Shown: piece by piece, positions 41,103 to 49,949 of the stretch
Position numbering within the stretch: position 1 is the stretch's first letter
How the letters are laid out: the number at the start of each line of letters is the position of its first letter
From: Brevibacillus parabrevis
GTDB taxonomy: Bacteria; Bacillota; Bacilli; Brevibacillales; Brevibacillaceae
Reading direction: 5' to 3'
Length of the DNA: 64,000 bases
NCBI RefSeq assembly: GCF_003710905.1
Contig: NZ_RHHV01000019.1
Span: forward strand, 186,001-250,000
Made by a program: the position numbers and the translations under genes
Notes under the pieces: model-generated
Told to the model about the DNA's origin: nothing
Databases searched by the model: none
What the model saw: the letters and a program-made list of their open reading frames with translations, nothing else

Positions 41103-42689
41103 TTATTGGAATGCCGCTTCCCTCACATAGATGCCGCCGCTTGGCGTGATGTAGACGCCGTTTACGTTGGCGCGTTTGCCGTACAAAATCTCGTCGACAG
41201 CCAGGAAGATCCATGGCGCATCTTTGAATACATTTTCCTGAACGGCTCCGTACAGCTCTTTTTGCTTGTTCTGGTCAGACGATTGGGTCGCTTCCTTGAT
41301 GCTCTTGTCTACGATGTCACTCTTGTAAAAAGCGGTGTTCGCTCCTGCTGGCGGGAAGTTTTCGCTGCTGAACAGAGAGCGCATCGCGTTGTCCGGATCA
41401 GCGGAAGACCAGCTTACGTACCACATGTTCATCTTCGCCTCTTCCGGAGACTTGATGCCGTAGATTTCATCCGAGAGCGTCGCTTCCTCCATCGACTTCA
41501 CCTCGACGGTTACGCCGATTTTTTGCAGCTGTTGCTGAATGAATTGCATGCCTTTCATCGTATCGGAGTTCGTGTTGCCCCAGATTTCCGTGGTGAAGCC
41601 ATTTTCGTAGCCTGCTTCCTTGAGCAGTTGCTTCGCCTTTTCGATGTTGTACTCATAAACACCCTGCTTGGCGTAATGTGCAATCGTCGGCGACATGATC
41701 GATTCGAGCTGCGTGCCATACCCGGCTTTGACGACTTTGATGAACGCGTCCTTGTCGACGGCGTAGTTGATGGCTTGACGTACACGCAAATCATCGAACG
41801 GCTTTTTCAGCATGTTGATCGAAACGTAACGGGTGATCGTGGAAGGCGTGCGCTCTACCTTGACGCCCTCTGCTCCGCCCAGCGTCTCCGCTTGCTGTTC
41901 AGGCAACGGATAGATGACGTCTGCTTCGCCCGTTTTCAGCATCGCTACGCGCGAGCCGTTTTCCGGTACGGGCTTGTAGACGATTTTTCCTACTTTGGCT
42001 GCACCTTTGTTCCAGTGATCCTGGTTCAGTTCGACGGTCAGATGGTCGCCCTGCACCCATTCCACAAATTTGTAAGGGCCGGTCCCGACCGGATTTTTGG
42101 AAATTTCCTTGCCGTACTTCTCCAACGCTGCCGGGCTGATGATCCCTGTCGTGAACTTGTTGATCATCGCGGAAAATGGCTGGTTCAGCGTCACTTTTAC
42201 CGTGTAGTCGTCCACCACTTCTGTGCTCTTGATGTATTTGTAGTTGCGGTAAGCCCGCAGGTTGTTGTCTTGGTTGCTCATGCGGTCAAAGTTGATTTTG
42301 ACAGCTTGCGCATTGAACGGCGTGCCGTCATGGAACTTGACGTTTTGACGAAGCTTGAACGTATACTCGGTGGAATCTTCGTTCACCGAATATTCAGTCG
42401 ACAAACCCGGTATAAGCTTCAAGTCTTTGTCGTAAATCAGGAGTCCTTCAAACATGGCCGACTGCACACCGCTGGACAAGGCGTCTCCGGTGTTTTGCGG
42501 GTCCATCGTGATGAAGTTTTCGTTTACGGCGATCACCATCTGATCTTTCTGCGGTGCTCCCGTACTCGCCCCTGAGTCGGGCGACGATGCTGCCGGAGTC
42601 CCTCCCCCTCCTGAACTGGAACATCCAAAAAGTAATGCCACTGAAAAAAGTAAGACAGATGCTGCTCGCAAATACGCTGCTTTTTTCAT
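41103..42689 (-). CDS. Opp/Dpp-type ABC transporter substrate-binding lipoprotein
   Basis: 528 residues with a lipobox (L-F-G-C, cysteine at about residue 23), then a Ser/Gly/Pro-rich linker and a full SBP_bac_5 domain (F-I-T-M-D-P-Q-N, V-K-F-H-D-G-T-P-F-N-A, P-V-G-T-G-P-Y). This family binds peptides, but several members bind oligosaccharides or glycosides. The surrounding Gfo/Idh/MocA, ROK and epimerase genes favour a sugar conjugate here. The ATG at 42689 has GGGGGAAAAGG upstream. It lies 84 bases after the oxidoreductase gene. Confidence 0.9.
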   Translation of the reverse strand: MKKAAYLRAASVLLFSVALLFGCSSSGGGGTPAASSPDSGASTGAPQKDQMVIAVNENFITMDPQNTGDALSSGVQSAMFEGLLIYDKDLKLIPGLSTEYSVNEDSTEYTFKLRQNVKFHDGTPFNAQAVKINFDRMSNQDNNLRAYRNYKYIKSTEVVDDYTVKVTLNQPFSAMINKFTTGIISPAALEKYGKEISKNPVGTGPYKFVEWVQGDHLTVELNQDHWNKGAAKVGKIVYKPVPENGSRVAMLKTGEADVIYPLPEQQAETLGGAEGVKVERTPSTITRYVSINMLKKPFDDLRVRQAINYAVDKDAFIKVVKAGYGTQLESIMSPTIAHYAKQGVYEYNIEKAKQLLKEAGYENGFTTEIWGNTNSDTMKGMQFIQQQLQKIGVTVEVKSMEEATLSDEIYGIKSPEEAKMNMWYVSWSSADPDNAMRSLFSSENFPPAGANTAFYKSDIVDKSIKEATQSSDQNKQKELYGAVQENVFKDAPWIFLAVDEILYGKRANVNGVYITPSGGIYVREAAFQ

Positions 42690-42773
42690 TTCCTTTTCCC
42701 CCTTACAAGGTTCTCCTTATGGTAGCAATCTGGATGTCCGTCATTGGGTACAGCATGGATGCGGTTTCACGAT

Positions 42774-43838
42774 TTACGGCGTGAAAACGACTTCGCGGCC
42801 GGTCTGTGCCGACTCGTAAATGCCGCAGAGAATTTTCATCATCTCTACGCCGTCTGCGACTGGGCTGAGCGTCTCTTTTTCGCCCAAAATGTATGCGATA
42901 AAATGATCGATTTCATTTTGAAAGCCTTGCTTGAAGTCAAAAGACAGCTTATCCATTTGCGGAGTGACATTGAGGATGGTGTTGTGTTTTTCCGCAATGA
43001 TGGACAGCTCCGGCTCTACCTCTGCTCCGCCCTTGTCGCCGTACAGCTTGACGGACAGCTCTTCTTTTTTGGCGTGCAGCGTGTAGCTCACATCGACGAA
43101 CAGGGACGCGCCGTTTTCAAAGCGGATCAAGGCGTTCGCCATGTCTTCCACCGTGTTTTTGCCGGGATCGTAGTCGGCCGCCTTGTAAAAAGACAAATGC
43201 TTGACGTTGGCCCGGTTGCCGAGCTTGTTGTATGTATTGCCGCTCACCGTCGCAACTTTGGGACAGCCCATCATGTACCAGCACAGATCAATTACGTGGA
43301 CACCGAGGTCAATCAGCGGCCCGCCGCCCGATCTTTCCTTGTCCGCGAACCAGCCGCCGGGATTGCCCAATCGGCGCAGGCAAGACGCTTTGGCGTAATA
43401 AATCTCGCCCAAATCTCCTGCATCGATGAACTGTTTGAGCAGTTGAGCGTTCGTATCGTATCTTCTGACGAAGCCCACCTGGAGCAGCTTGCCGCTTCGT
43501 TTGACCGCTTCTTCAATTCGCAAAGCAGATTCTACCGAGGTGCTAAGCGGCTTTTCCAGCAGTACGTGCTTGCCAGCGTCCAGCGCAGAGATGGCGAGGT
43601 CTGCGTGTGTGTTGTTCCAGGTGCAGATGCTTACTGCGTCGATTTGCGGATCGGCGAGCGCTGCCTCGATGTTGCTGTAGTAAGTCGCTGCCTGGTACTT
43701 TTCCGCTTTTTCCTTGGCGCGCGCTTCGTTGAAGTCGACAACAGCGTGAAGCTGCACGCATTCATTTTGCTGATACGATTGCAAATGCATGTCCGAAATG
43801 GAGCCTGCCCCGATCACCGCAACCTTTACTTTTTCCAT
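42774..43838 (-). CDS. Gfo/Idh/MocA-family NAD(P)-dependent oxidoreductase
   Basis: 354 residues, canonical: Rossmann loop G10-A-G12-S-I-S-D-M-H, catalytic E95-K96-P97, substrate-face motif G-G-G-P-L-I-D-L-G-V-H-V-I-D with Asp and His. It should oxidise a hydroxyl of a sugar, glycoside or cyclitol. AAGGAGG precedes the ATG at 43838. A palindrome at 43860-43874 lies just upstream. It is the second gene of the cluster, after the ROK kinase. Confidence 0.9.
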   Translation of the reverse strand: MEKVKVAVIGAGSISDMHLQSYQQNECVQLHAVVDFNEARAKEKAEKYQAATYYSNIEAALADPQIDAVSICTWNNTHADLAISALDAGKHVLLEKPLSTSVESALRIEEAVKRSGKLLQVGFVRRYDTNAQLLKQFIDAGDLGEIYYAKASCLRRLGNPGGWFADKERSGGGPLIDLGVHVIDLCWYMMGCPKVATVSGNTYNKLGNRANVKHLSFYKAADYDPGKNTVEDMANALIRFENGASLFVDVSYTLHAKKEELSVKLYGDKGGAEVEPELSIIAEKHNTILNVTPQMDKLSFDFKQGFQNEIDHFIAYILGEKETLSPVADGVEMMKILCGIYESAQTGREVVFTP

Positions 43839-43859
43839 GCGGATGTATGCCTCCTTGCG

Positions 43860-43874
43860 TTAGCAAATTGCTAA
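43860..43874. promoter_or_regulatory. 15-bp palindrome, candidate operator of the catabolic cluster
   Basis: TTAGCAA-A-TTGCTAA, perfect 7-bp arms, just upstream of the ribosome site of the oxidoreductase gene. It is AT-rich and symmetric, as expected for a ROK- or LacI-type repressor site. Confidence 0.5.
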
Positions 43875-43943
43875 TTTATTTTTTCAGTGGAGTTATTAAT
43901 TGAATGATACGAAATAATCTTAATTTTGGCAATACATATTCTG

Positions 43944-44933
43944 CTAGTAAGCAGGAAGTTTTCCCGCGGACTGCTTCGCTGCAAACAACAGACCTGCTGC
44001 CCCGATTGCTCCAGCCTGAATCCCGACTTGCTGCCGCTCGATTCGCACCTGCCGCGCCATGGACTGGATGCTCCGCTCCCTGACGCTGCGCTTGACCTCC
44101 CGGAGCAAAATATCCGAAGCGTTCATCACGCCGCCGCCAAAAACAACCACTTCCGGATTGAACAAATGAATCAGACTGGTCGTGCCGATCCCCAGACAAT
44201 ACCCGGCACGCTCGATAATCTCCACGCTGTAGCGATCTCCCGCCAGCGCCGCTTCCCCGATTTCTTTTGCCGTCGGAAAAGCGCCCGCCGCAAGTGAACC
44301 GCCTGTCCACTCGCGTTGCTCCTGCTCCAGTTGGTGTTTGACCAGATGTTCGAGCGCCGTACCGGAGGCATACAGTTCGAGACAGCCCCGATTGCCGCAG
44401 CTGCACAACGGACCGTTCCAATCGATCGAGATGTGTCCGAACTCCCCGGCGCTGCCGTCTTTCCCCTGCACCAGTTGGCCGTCACTGATGATCCCTGCAC
44501 CAACGCCTGTGCTGACTGTGACGTAAATCATGTTTTGCGCGCCCCGGCCCGCTCCCCACATCCACTCCGCTACTGCCGCGGCGTTGGCGTCATTGATGAG
44601 CTGCGCCGGAAGAGCGAATTTGTCTTCGATCAGCTTGCCGATCGGAACGTGCTCCCAACCGAGATTGCCGGCGAAAATGACCTCCGCAGCCTTGCTGTCG
44701 ATGACTCCCGCGGAAGCTACGCCGACTCCGCGCACCTTTTGCCGATCGGCATTCGCTGTCCCAAGCACGCCTTCAATCGCCGCCAACACTCTGTCGATCA
44801 CGGCCCGCTCGCCGTCTTGCGAGGAAGTGGGCAGCACTGTGCTGTTGATCATTTGCCCGCTCTTGTGCACCAAGCCCGCCAATATTTTCGTCCCGCCCAA
44901 ATCAAGCCCAACCGCATACTCGTCCTGTTCCAC
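43944..44933 (-). CDS. ROK-family sugar kinase
   Basis: 329 residues from the GTG at 44933, which has AAGGAG nine bases upstream; the open frame to 45092 runs into a terminator and lacks a start. ATP-binding motif D-L-G-G-T-K (near residue 11), zinc motif C-S-C-G-N-R-G-C-L-E, N-D-A-N-A-A loop with the catalytic Asp, and no helix-turn-helix, so it is an enzyme rather than a repressor. It is glucokinase-like; the sugar is not determined. It is the first gene of the cluster and would phosphorylate the released sugar. Confidence 0.88.
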   Translation of the reverse strand: MEQDEYAVGLDLGGTKILAGLVHKSGQMINSTVLPTSSQDGERAVIDRVLAAIEGVLGTANADRQKVRGVGVASAGVIDSKAAEVIFAGNLGWEHVPIGKLIEDKFALPAQLINDANAAAVAEWMWGAGRGAQNMIYVTVSTGVGAGIISDGQLVQGKDGSAGEFGHISIDWNGPLCSCGNRGCLELYASGTALEHLVKHQLEQEQREWTGGSLAAGAFPTAKEIGEAALAGDRYSVEIIERAGYCLGIGTTSLIHLFNPEVVVFGGGVMNASDILLREVKRSVRERSIQSMARQVRIERQQVGIQAGAIGAAGLLFAAKQSAGKLPAY

Positions 44934-45090
44934 GCGAGTCCACTCCTTTTTGTTGCTGCGTCTGTTGCAAGATGATTGCTGGCACTTTATTATTTTCTCC
45001 ATTGGCTTTATAAAGTTACTCACCTCTAGTTGTATCACAAGCGAAAAAGAAAATAAAGGATTCGCACTTTTTAAAATATTTTTTGTGCGC

Positions 45091-45123
45091 AAAAAAACCC
45101 TTCCTGCCAGACCGCAGAAAGGG
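45091..45123 (-). terminator. Terminator of the des-desK-desR operon
   Basis: Leftward arms CCCTTTCTGC / GCAGGAAGGG (one mismatch) followed by seven T. Confidence 0.88.
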
Positions 45124-45139
45124 CTTCCTTCGTTGCTGT

Positions 45140-45739
45140 TTACTTGAACCAGCCTTTTTCCTTGAAGTGCATGATCGCTTCAATCCGGTTGCTCACGCCG
45201 AGCTTGTCGAGAATCACGGAAATGTAGTTGCGCACCGTTCCCGTCGTAATGAACAGCTGGCTGGCGATTTCCTTCGTGTTTTTGCCGTCCGCAATCAGCA
45301 AAAGCACTTCCTTTTCCCGCTCTGTCAGCGGGTTTTCCTGCCCATACGCTTCATCGACCAATTCCGGGGCATAAATTCGTCTGCCCGCCATGACGCTGCG
45401 GATCGAGCTTGCCAGCTCTTCGCTGGGGCTGTCCTTGAGCAAATAGCCGTTCGCTCCGGCCTTCAAGGCGCGCTCGAAGTATCCCGGACGGGCAAAGGTC
45501 GTCAAAATCATCACTTTGCAGCCGCTGCCCTTCAGCTCCTCAGCAGCGTCCAAACCGCTTTTCACAGGCATTTCGATATCCATGATGCAAATATCCGGCT
45601 TATGCAGGTGGACGAGCTTGACGGCATCCTCACCGTTGCTCGCCCTGCCGACGACCTGCATATCCTCTTCCAGATCGAGCAGAGAAGCCAGAGCACCAAG
45701 CAGCATGCGCTGATCCTCTGCAATGACGATGCGAATCAT
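45140..45739 (-). CDS. desR: Response regulator DesR
   Basis: 199 residues from the ATG at 45739. NarL/FixJ family: receiver domain with phospho-acceptor D54 (I-M-D-I-E-M-P), the same position as in B. subtilis DesR, and conserved L-L-K-D (Lys). The C-terminal LuxR helix-turn-helix reads L-T-E-R-E-K-E-V-L-L-L-I-A-D-G-K-N-T-K-E-I-A. When phosphorylated by DesK it activates the des promoter. AAAGGAGGC overlaps the desK end and only two bases separate the genes. Confidence 0.92.
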   Translation of the reverse strand: MIRIVIAEDQRMLLGALASLLDLEEDMQVVGRASNGEDAVKLVHLHKPDICIMDIEMPVKSGLDAAEELKGSGCKVMILTTFARPGYFERALKAGANGYLLKDSPSEELASSIRSVMAGRRIYAPELVDEAYGQENPLTEREKEVLLLIADGKNTKEIASQLFITTGTVRNYISVILDKLGVSNRIEAIMHFKEKGWFK

Positions 45740-45741
45740 GC

Positions 45742-46872
45742 TCACGCCTCCTTTTCCGGTTGTTTGAAGCTGTTGGGCACCCGCAGTACGACTTGTGTCC
45801 CGGCCTCCGATGATAAAATGTCCATGCTGCCGTTCACAAATTCCAGCCGCTCACGCATCCCGCGCAGTCCATTTCCGCGGCAAGCCGCTTGCTCCACCAT
45901 CCCGCTGCCGTTGTCCGCCACGCGCACAATCAGATCCGTACGAGACGGCTCGATGGTGATGGAACACCGGCTGGCGTTGCTGTGCTTGATAACATTTGTC
46001 ACAGCTTCCTTCAAACACATGCTGAGCACCGTTTCCGTCATCAAGGACGTATTGTTCAAATCCGGGTCGCCTTCCAGCGCAAACTCGATTTCAGCCGCCT
46101 TGAGAATTTGCCTGATCCGAAACATTTCCTCGGTCAGCCGCGTCCCGCGCATTTGCGTAACCATTTCCCGCACTTCTTTCAACGCAATTCGCGCCGTCTG
46201 CCTGATTTCCTCCAGCTCAGTCTGTGCCCGAGCCGGATTTTTGTAGATCAGCTTGCTGGCGAGATCGCTTTTCAGCCCGATCAAAGACAGCTTTTGTCCC
46301 AGCGTATCGTGCAAGTCGCGGGCAATCCGCTGGCGTTCCTCCAGCTTGACCAGTTCGGAAATCCGCTTGTTGGCGTGATTCAGCTCACCTTGCAGCTTCT
46401 CCCGCTTGTTCCAGTTGTACGTGGTCACTGGCAGCAAAATGACAGCGATCAGGCTGACGAGCACAAACGGAAGCTGGTTGAAAAGCTGCGCATTTTTCGA
46501 AAGGAAGCCCATGTTGATCGTCGCAAAGGTGCTGATCAGATGGATCGTATACAGCGTGATGAACCCGATCTTGTTCTGGATGTTCCCGATGAAAAAGGCC
46601 AGGAACAGCGCGAAGTAGACGTAGCCGAACATGACGGTCATCGCGATCGAGATCACGATCTGCAAACTGGTCCAAAAGTAGATCAGCCACCCTTTGGAGA
46701 GAAACGACAGGACGTAGCAGACGAAAAACAAAAGAATCATCACGATTCCGCTTGCGACCTCGTACGTAGACGACGAGCGGAAAATGAAGTAAAACGGCAG
46801 GATGTAGAAGACAACCCACACATAAGGGCTAAGGCCCGTGTTTTTTTGCAGAATGTGATACCACTTTTGCAT
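45742..46872 (-). CDS. desK: Membrane-fluidity sensor kinase DesK
   Basis: 376 residues: four or five membrane helices in the first 150 residues, then a coiled-coil linker and the HisKA_3 domain with R-Q-R-I-A-R-D-L-H-D-T-L-G-Q. The phospho-histidine is H188, as in B. subtilis DesK. The ATPase domain has the N-box E-A-V-T-N-V-I-K-H-S and D-N-G-S-G-M and G-L-R-G-M-R-E-R motifs. It senses membrane thickness and order on cold shift. It is downstream of des in the same orientation and upstream of desR. Confidence 0.93.
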   Translation of the reverse strand: MQKWYHILQKNTGLSPYVWVVFYILPFYFIFRSSSTYEVASGIVMILLFFVCYVLSFLSKGWLIYFWTSLQIVISIAMTVMFGYVYFALFLAFFIGNIQNKIGFITLYTIHLISTFATINMGFLSKNAQLFNQLPFVLVSLIAVILLPVTTYNWNKREKLQGELNHANKRISELVKLEERQRIARDLHDTLGQKLSLIGLKSDLASKLIYKNPARAQTELEEIRQTARIALKEVREMVTQMRGTRLTEEMFRIRQILKAAEIEFALEGDPDLNNTSLMTETVLSMCLKEAVTNVIKHSNASRCSITIEPSRTDLIVRVADNGSGMVEQAACRGNGLRGMRERLEFVNGSMDILSSEAGTQVVLRVPNSFKQPEKEA

Positions 46873-46937
46873 GTATGCCCACCTTTTTCTTCGCCACTAC
46901 TTATCAGTGTATCGGAATGAAGGAGTTTCGGGCAGGC

Positions 46938-47993
46938 TTATTTTCCTTCCAGACTCGTTTTTTGGCTGTGCAACGCGTCCATAATCGCCCCGGTCGAAGC
47001 TTGAATCTGCTTGATTTCCTTGAAGCTCACAAACTGCTTTCTCTCTTCGTCCCACAGGCGGAAGCTCAACGATTTCAGGCTGGAAGACAATGTAATCGTC
47101 GTCGCCATTTGCAGCGGCGGCGTCCCGTTATGTGCCTTTTCCAAATTGTAGTTTGGCACCTTTGGACTCAAGTGATGCACATGGTGAAAGCCGATGTTCC
47201 CCGTGATCCACTGCAAGACGCGCGGCAGTTTGTAGTACGAGCTGCCTTCCACAGCAGCTTTGACGTAGCTCCACTCTTCTTCGTTTTCAAAATACGAATC
47301 CTCGAACTGGTGCTGCACATAGAACAGCCAGATTCCGAGCAACCCCGAGATAAAAAAGACAGGAACCTGTATGAGCAAAAACGCTTGCCAACCGATCGCC
47401 CAAGCGAGAAGCGCATACAAGCCGACCAAGAGCACGTTGGTCAAGTACGTGTTCAGCCGCTCTTTGCGGCGTGCCCCTTTGCGATTGAAGCGATATTGCA
47501 GCGCGAAGACAAAGAACGGGCCGATCCCGAACATGACGAGCGGATTGCGGTAGATGCGGTAAGCGATTTTGCGCCAGAGCGGAGCCGCGAGGTATTCGTC
47601 CACGGTCAAAATCCAGATGTCGCCGACACCGCGCTTGTCGAGGTTGCTGCTCGTGGCGTGGTGAATCGAATGGCTTTGCTTCCACTGTTCGTACGGCACG
47701 CAAGTAATCACGCCCGTAATCGTGCCGAGAATGTCATTGGCCCGCCGGCTTTTGAAAAAAGACTGATGGCAGCAATCGTGAAAAATGATGAAGGTGCGAA
47801 TGACAAAACCAGCTGTGATGATGACCAGCGGCAACGTCAGCCAGTACGAGACGGACAGGCTGAGATAGGCACCGTACCAAAGAAAAAGCAAGGGAACAAT
47901 CGTGTTGATCATTTGGCGAATACTCGATTTCGTATCCGTTTTTTCAAAGGGAGCCACATTCTTTTTCAACTGGGCGATGTTCGATTGATGCAT
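46938..47993 (-). CDS. des: Delta5 acyl-lipid desaturase Des
   Basis: 351 residues from the ATG at 47993 (GAGGAGGAA upstream), matching the 352 residues of B. subtilis Des. It is an integral membrane protein with several helices and three histidine boxes: H-D-C-C-H-Q, H-S-I-H-H-A-T and F-H-H-V-H-H. It introduces a double bond into phospholipid acyl chains to restore fluidity in the cold. A promoter with a candidate DesR site is upstream. DesK and desR follow, so sensor and effector form one locus. Confidence 0.93.
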   Translation of the reverse strand: MHQSNIAQLKKNVAPFEKTDTKSSIRQMINTIVPLLFLWYGAYLSLSVSYWLTLPLVIITAGFVIRTFIIFHDCCHQSFFKSRRANDILGTITGVITCVPYEQWKQSHSIHHATSSNLDKRGVGDIWILTVDEYLAAPLWRKIAYRIYRNPLVMFGIGPFFVFALQYRFNRKGARRKERLNTYLTNVLLVGLYALLAWAIGWQAFLLIQVPVFFISGLLGIWLFYVQHQFEDSYFENEEEWSYVKAAVEGSSYYKLPRVLQWITGNIGFHHVHHLSPKVPNYNLEKAHNGTPPLQMATTITLSSSLKSLSFRLWDEERKQFVSFKEIKQIQASTGAIMDALHSQKTSLEGK

Positions 47994-48057
47994 CAATTGG
48001 TTCCTCCTCGATATGAAGCGCGTATGACTGGATGACCAGACGCAATTTTCTATCTTT

Positions 48058-48123
48058 ATTGTAGAAAATGCGCTCGGTTCGCTGTAGTCATAAACGTCAA
48101 GTCGAGGGTATGACAAATGTCAT
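48058..48123 (-). promoter_or_regulatory. des promoter with candidate DesR operator
   Basis: Minus-strand -10 TACAAT at 48063-48058 with no good -35, as expected for an activated promoter. Upstream are the inverted repeat ATGAC-N4-GTCAT (48110-48123) and a further GTCAT (48087-48091), roughly 36 to 72 bases before the expected transcript start. The placement agrees with the activator region of B. subtilis des. Confidence 0.6.
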
Positions 48124-48164
48124 GGTTGAACAAATCAACTGGAAATTTTAGGATATGTGAACAC

Positions 48165-48899
48165 TCACGAAAAATACTCCAACAAGTAAACCGTCTGCTC
48201 TTCCGGCTTGAGCAAAGCAAACACCGTTCCGCCGCCGATGACCGACATGAAGCGGAAGCGCTCTGTCGCGCCGCATACCATGCTCTCCTCGATCCCGTAA
48301 TCGTGGGTGACATTCCACTGCAAGTTCATGAAAAACTCTCCGCTCATCTCCCGGGCTGTCTCCTGATCGATCAGGACGTCGGAATCGTCGTGCCCCCAGT
48401 CCTCCGTCAGCTCCGTGATGTGCCGAAACTCGCCAGTCAGCTCGTAATGGTACTTCGTAAACTCATAGCTGTAGAAGCCTTCGACATAATAGTCCACGTC
48501 AAAATCAGCCAGCTCGGCCAGCCCGTCCATGATTCGTTCCTTATACGCCTTGAGCGTTACTTTATCCTTCAAATATTCCTGCTTGTTTTGGGCAAAATCA
48601 GCCTGCAAATAGGCGTGGACTTCCTCCACATTTCCTCCGCCGAAGACGTCCAGGTTGCCGAGAAATTCGTACTTGCCCGCCACGTAACGGAAGCCGAAAA
48701 AGTTGTTCTCGGCGTGTTTGTACTCTTTCTCGCAGTAAAGGCCATCTGTGCCGAGCAGATGAAGCTGGTAGACACTTCCCTCGTGCAGATGAGAAAACGT
48801 GAGCAACGGCCGGAAATAGCAAGCGAGCCGCTCATCCACAAAAACCTCGCTCGCTTTCGGATACATGATCACTTTTTGTTCCTGCTGATTTTTCTCCAT
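48165..48899 (-). CDS. Hypothetical protein
   Basis: 244 residues from the ATG at 48899 (GTGGAGGAG upstream). It has no signal peptide or membrane segment, and is acidic and rich in Phe, Tyr and Glu. Aromatic residues and Gly recur in the middle (F-F-G-F-R-Y-V-A-G-K-Y-E-F-L-G) and the segment W-G-H-D-D-S-D-V-L-I-D is notable. I recognise no domain. It lies 43 bases downstream of another unknown gene on the same strand, and its 3' end borders the des regulatory region. Confidence 0.65.
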   Translation of the reverse strand: MEKNQQEQKVIMYPKASEVFVDERLACYFRPLLTFSHLHEGSVYQLHLLGTDGLYCEKEYKHAENNFFGFRYVAGKYEFLGNLDVFGGGNVEEVHAYLQADFAQNKQEYLKDKVTLKAYKERIMDGLAELADFDVDYYVEGFYSYEFTKYHYELTGEFRHITELTEDWGHDDSDVLIDQETAREMSGEFFMNLQWNVTHDYGIEESMVCGATERFRFMSVIGGGTVFALLKPEEQTVYLLEYFS

Positions 48900-48941
48900 G
48901 TTTCTCTCCTCCACTTCTCTCTTTGGCATTTTTGTCTCTAT

Positions 48942-49766
48942 CTACATCCACGTACCGAAAAGGTCTTGTACTGCCTGCCTGGAATAGCCATCCTCGCCCC
49001 GCCAGTTGACTACCGCGAAAAAGTCGTTTTTTCCGCCGCGGCCCGGCCTGTCTTTGGTCGTCGCCAAAATGCCTGCCGACGCGAGAATTTCCATGAATGC
49101 GTCCCGCTCATTTTTGCTGGACGGAAAAAGCCCGGCAAGCCGCTTCTCCAGTTGACGTGCAGCATCTGTAGGCTCGCAGCTTTCAATCGCGGCAAGCACC
49201 TGGCGCCAGATCGCCACGTCTGCCACTGTGACTTCCAGCTCCAGCTCCGGCTCCTTGCTCATGAGCTGCAAATCTTGCAACACATACGGAAGGTAATTCA
49301 AACGAACGCCGCCCCACTTGTGTCTTTCAAAATTCAGCACGTTCATATCTTCCTCCGTGTACGATTCCAGACCTGCGATATGATAGCTGTCGCATACATA
49401 GCAATCTCCGTACATGGCGTAGGCAACCCCGTTTGCTGGAGCGGTGTAGCGGCCTGCATTGCTTTCAAACGAATGCTGCACAAACTGACGGGTCAATACC
49501 CAGCTTGCGAGTGCGCTGCGCAAGTGAATTTTTCGGGTGGACAAGCTGTGCAAAAAGGCTTTCGCCACCTTCTCCTTCGTCACTTGTTCGTGCAATTCCA
49601 CGATTTGCCGCACCGCCTCATCGTGATGAATCGTGAGCGGATCGAACATCATCCCTTTGCTTTTTGCATAAACAAAATCTTCCCCCTCGTATACATAAGG
49701 ACGGTCTTTCCAGCCTTGGCTGCTCCAGAATGTCTTCAGCAAAATTTGCTTCGCTTTTTTATCCAT
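48942..49766 (-). CDS. Hypothetical protein
   Basis: 274 residues from the ATG at 49766 (GGAGGAAA upstream). It is soluble and mainly helical. Residues about 100-160 contain C-Y-V-C-D-S-Y-H, a C-x2-C plus His arrangement that could bind zinc, followed by V-L-N-F-E-R-H-K-W-G-G-V-R. The C-terminus has a compact G-R-G-G-K-N-D-F-F-A-V-V-N-W-R-G-E-D-G-Y segment. No family was recognised. It is probably co-transcribed with the unknown gene at 48165-48899. Confidence 0.65.
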   Translation of the reverse strand: MDKKAKQILLKTFWSSQGWKDRPYVYEGEDFVYAKSKGMMFDPLTIHHDEAVRQIVELHEQVTKEKVAKAFLHSLSTRKIHLRSALASWVLTRQFVQHSFESNAGRYTAPANGVAYAMYGDCYVCDSYHIAGLESYTEEDMNVLNFERHKWGGVRLNYLPYVLQDLQLMSKEPELELEVTVADVAIWRQVLAAIESCEPTDAARQLEKRLAGLFPSSKNERDAFMEILASAGILATTKDRPGRGGKNDFFAVVNWRGEDGYSRQAVQDLFGTWM

Positions 49767-49888
49767 AGAAGGTTTCCTCCGATTTGTTTTTCCCTTCCAT
49801 ATTTTAGCGCATAATTTGTTCCTGACTATCAGACTATAAGCCTCATTTTCCAAAATTTATCGTCTGGGACTGCCATTCCCAAATAACA

Positions 49889-49923
49889 ACAAGACCCCAT
49901 CCAGCTGACGGATGAGGTCTTGT
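49889..49923. terminator. Terminator after the siderophore-binding gene at 49950
   Basis: Arms ACAAGACC / GGTCTTGT with an inner ATCC/GGAT stem and T-rich flanks. Confidence 0.8.
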
Positions 49924-49949
49924 GTTTTTGTTTTGGCTTTAAGCCGCTA

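Noticed and set aside
41007..42575. 522-codon ORF opposite the Opp-type binding protein
   Set aside because: Composition is implausible (Arg, Val, Phe, Asp) and the opposite strand encodes a complete SBP_bac_5 lipoprotein.
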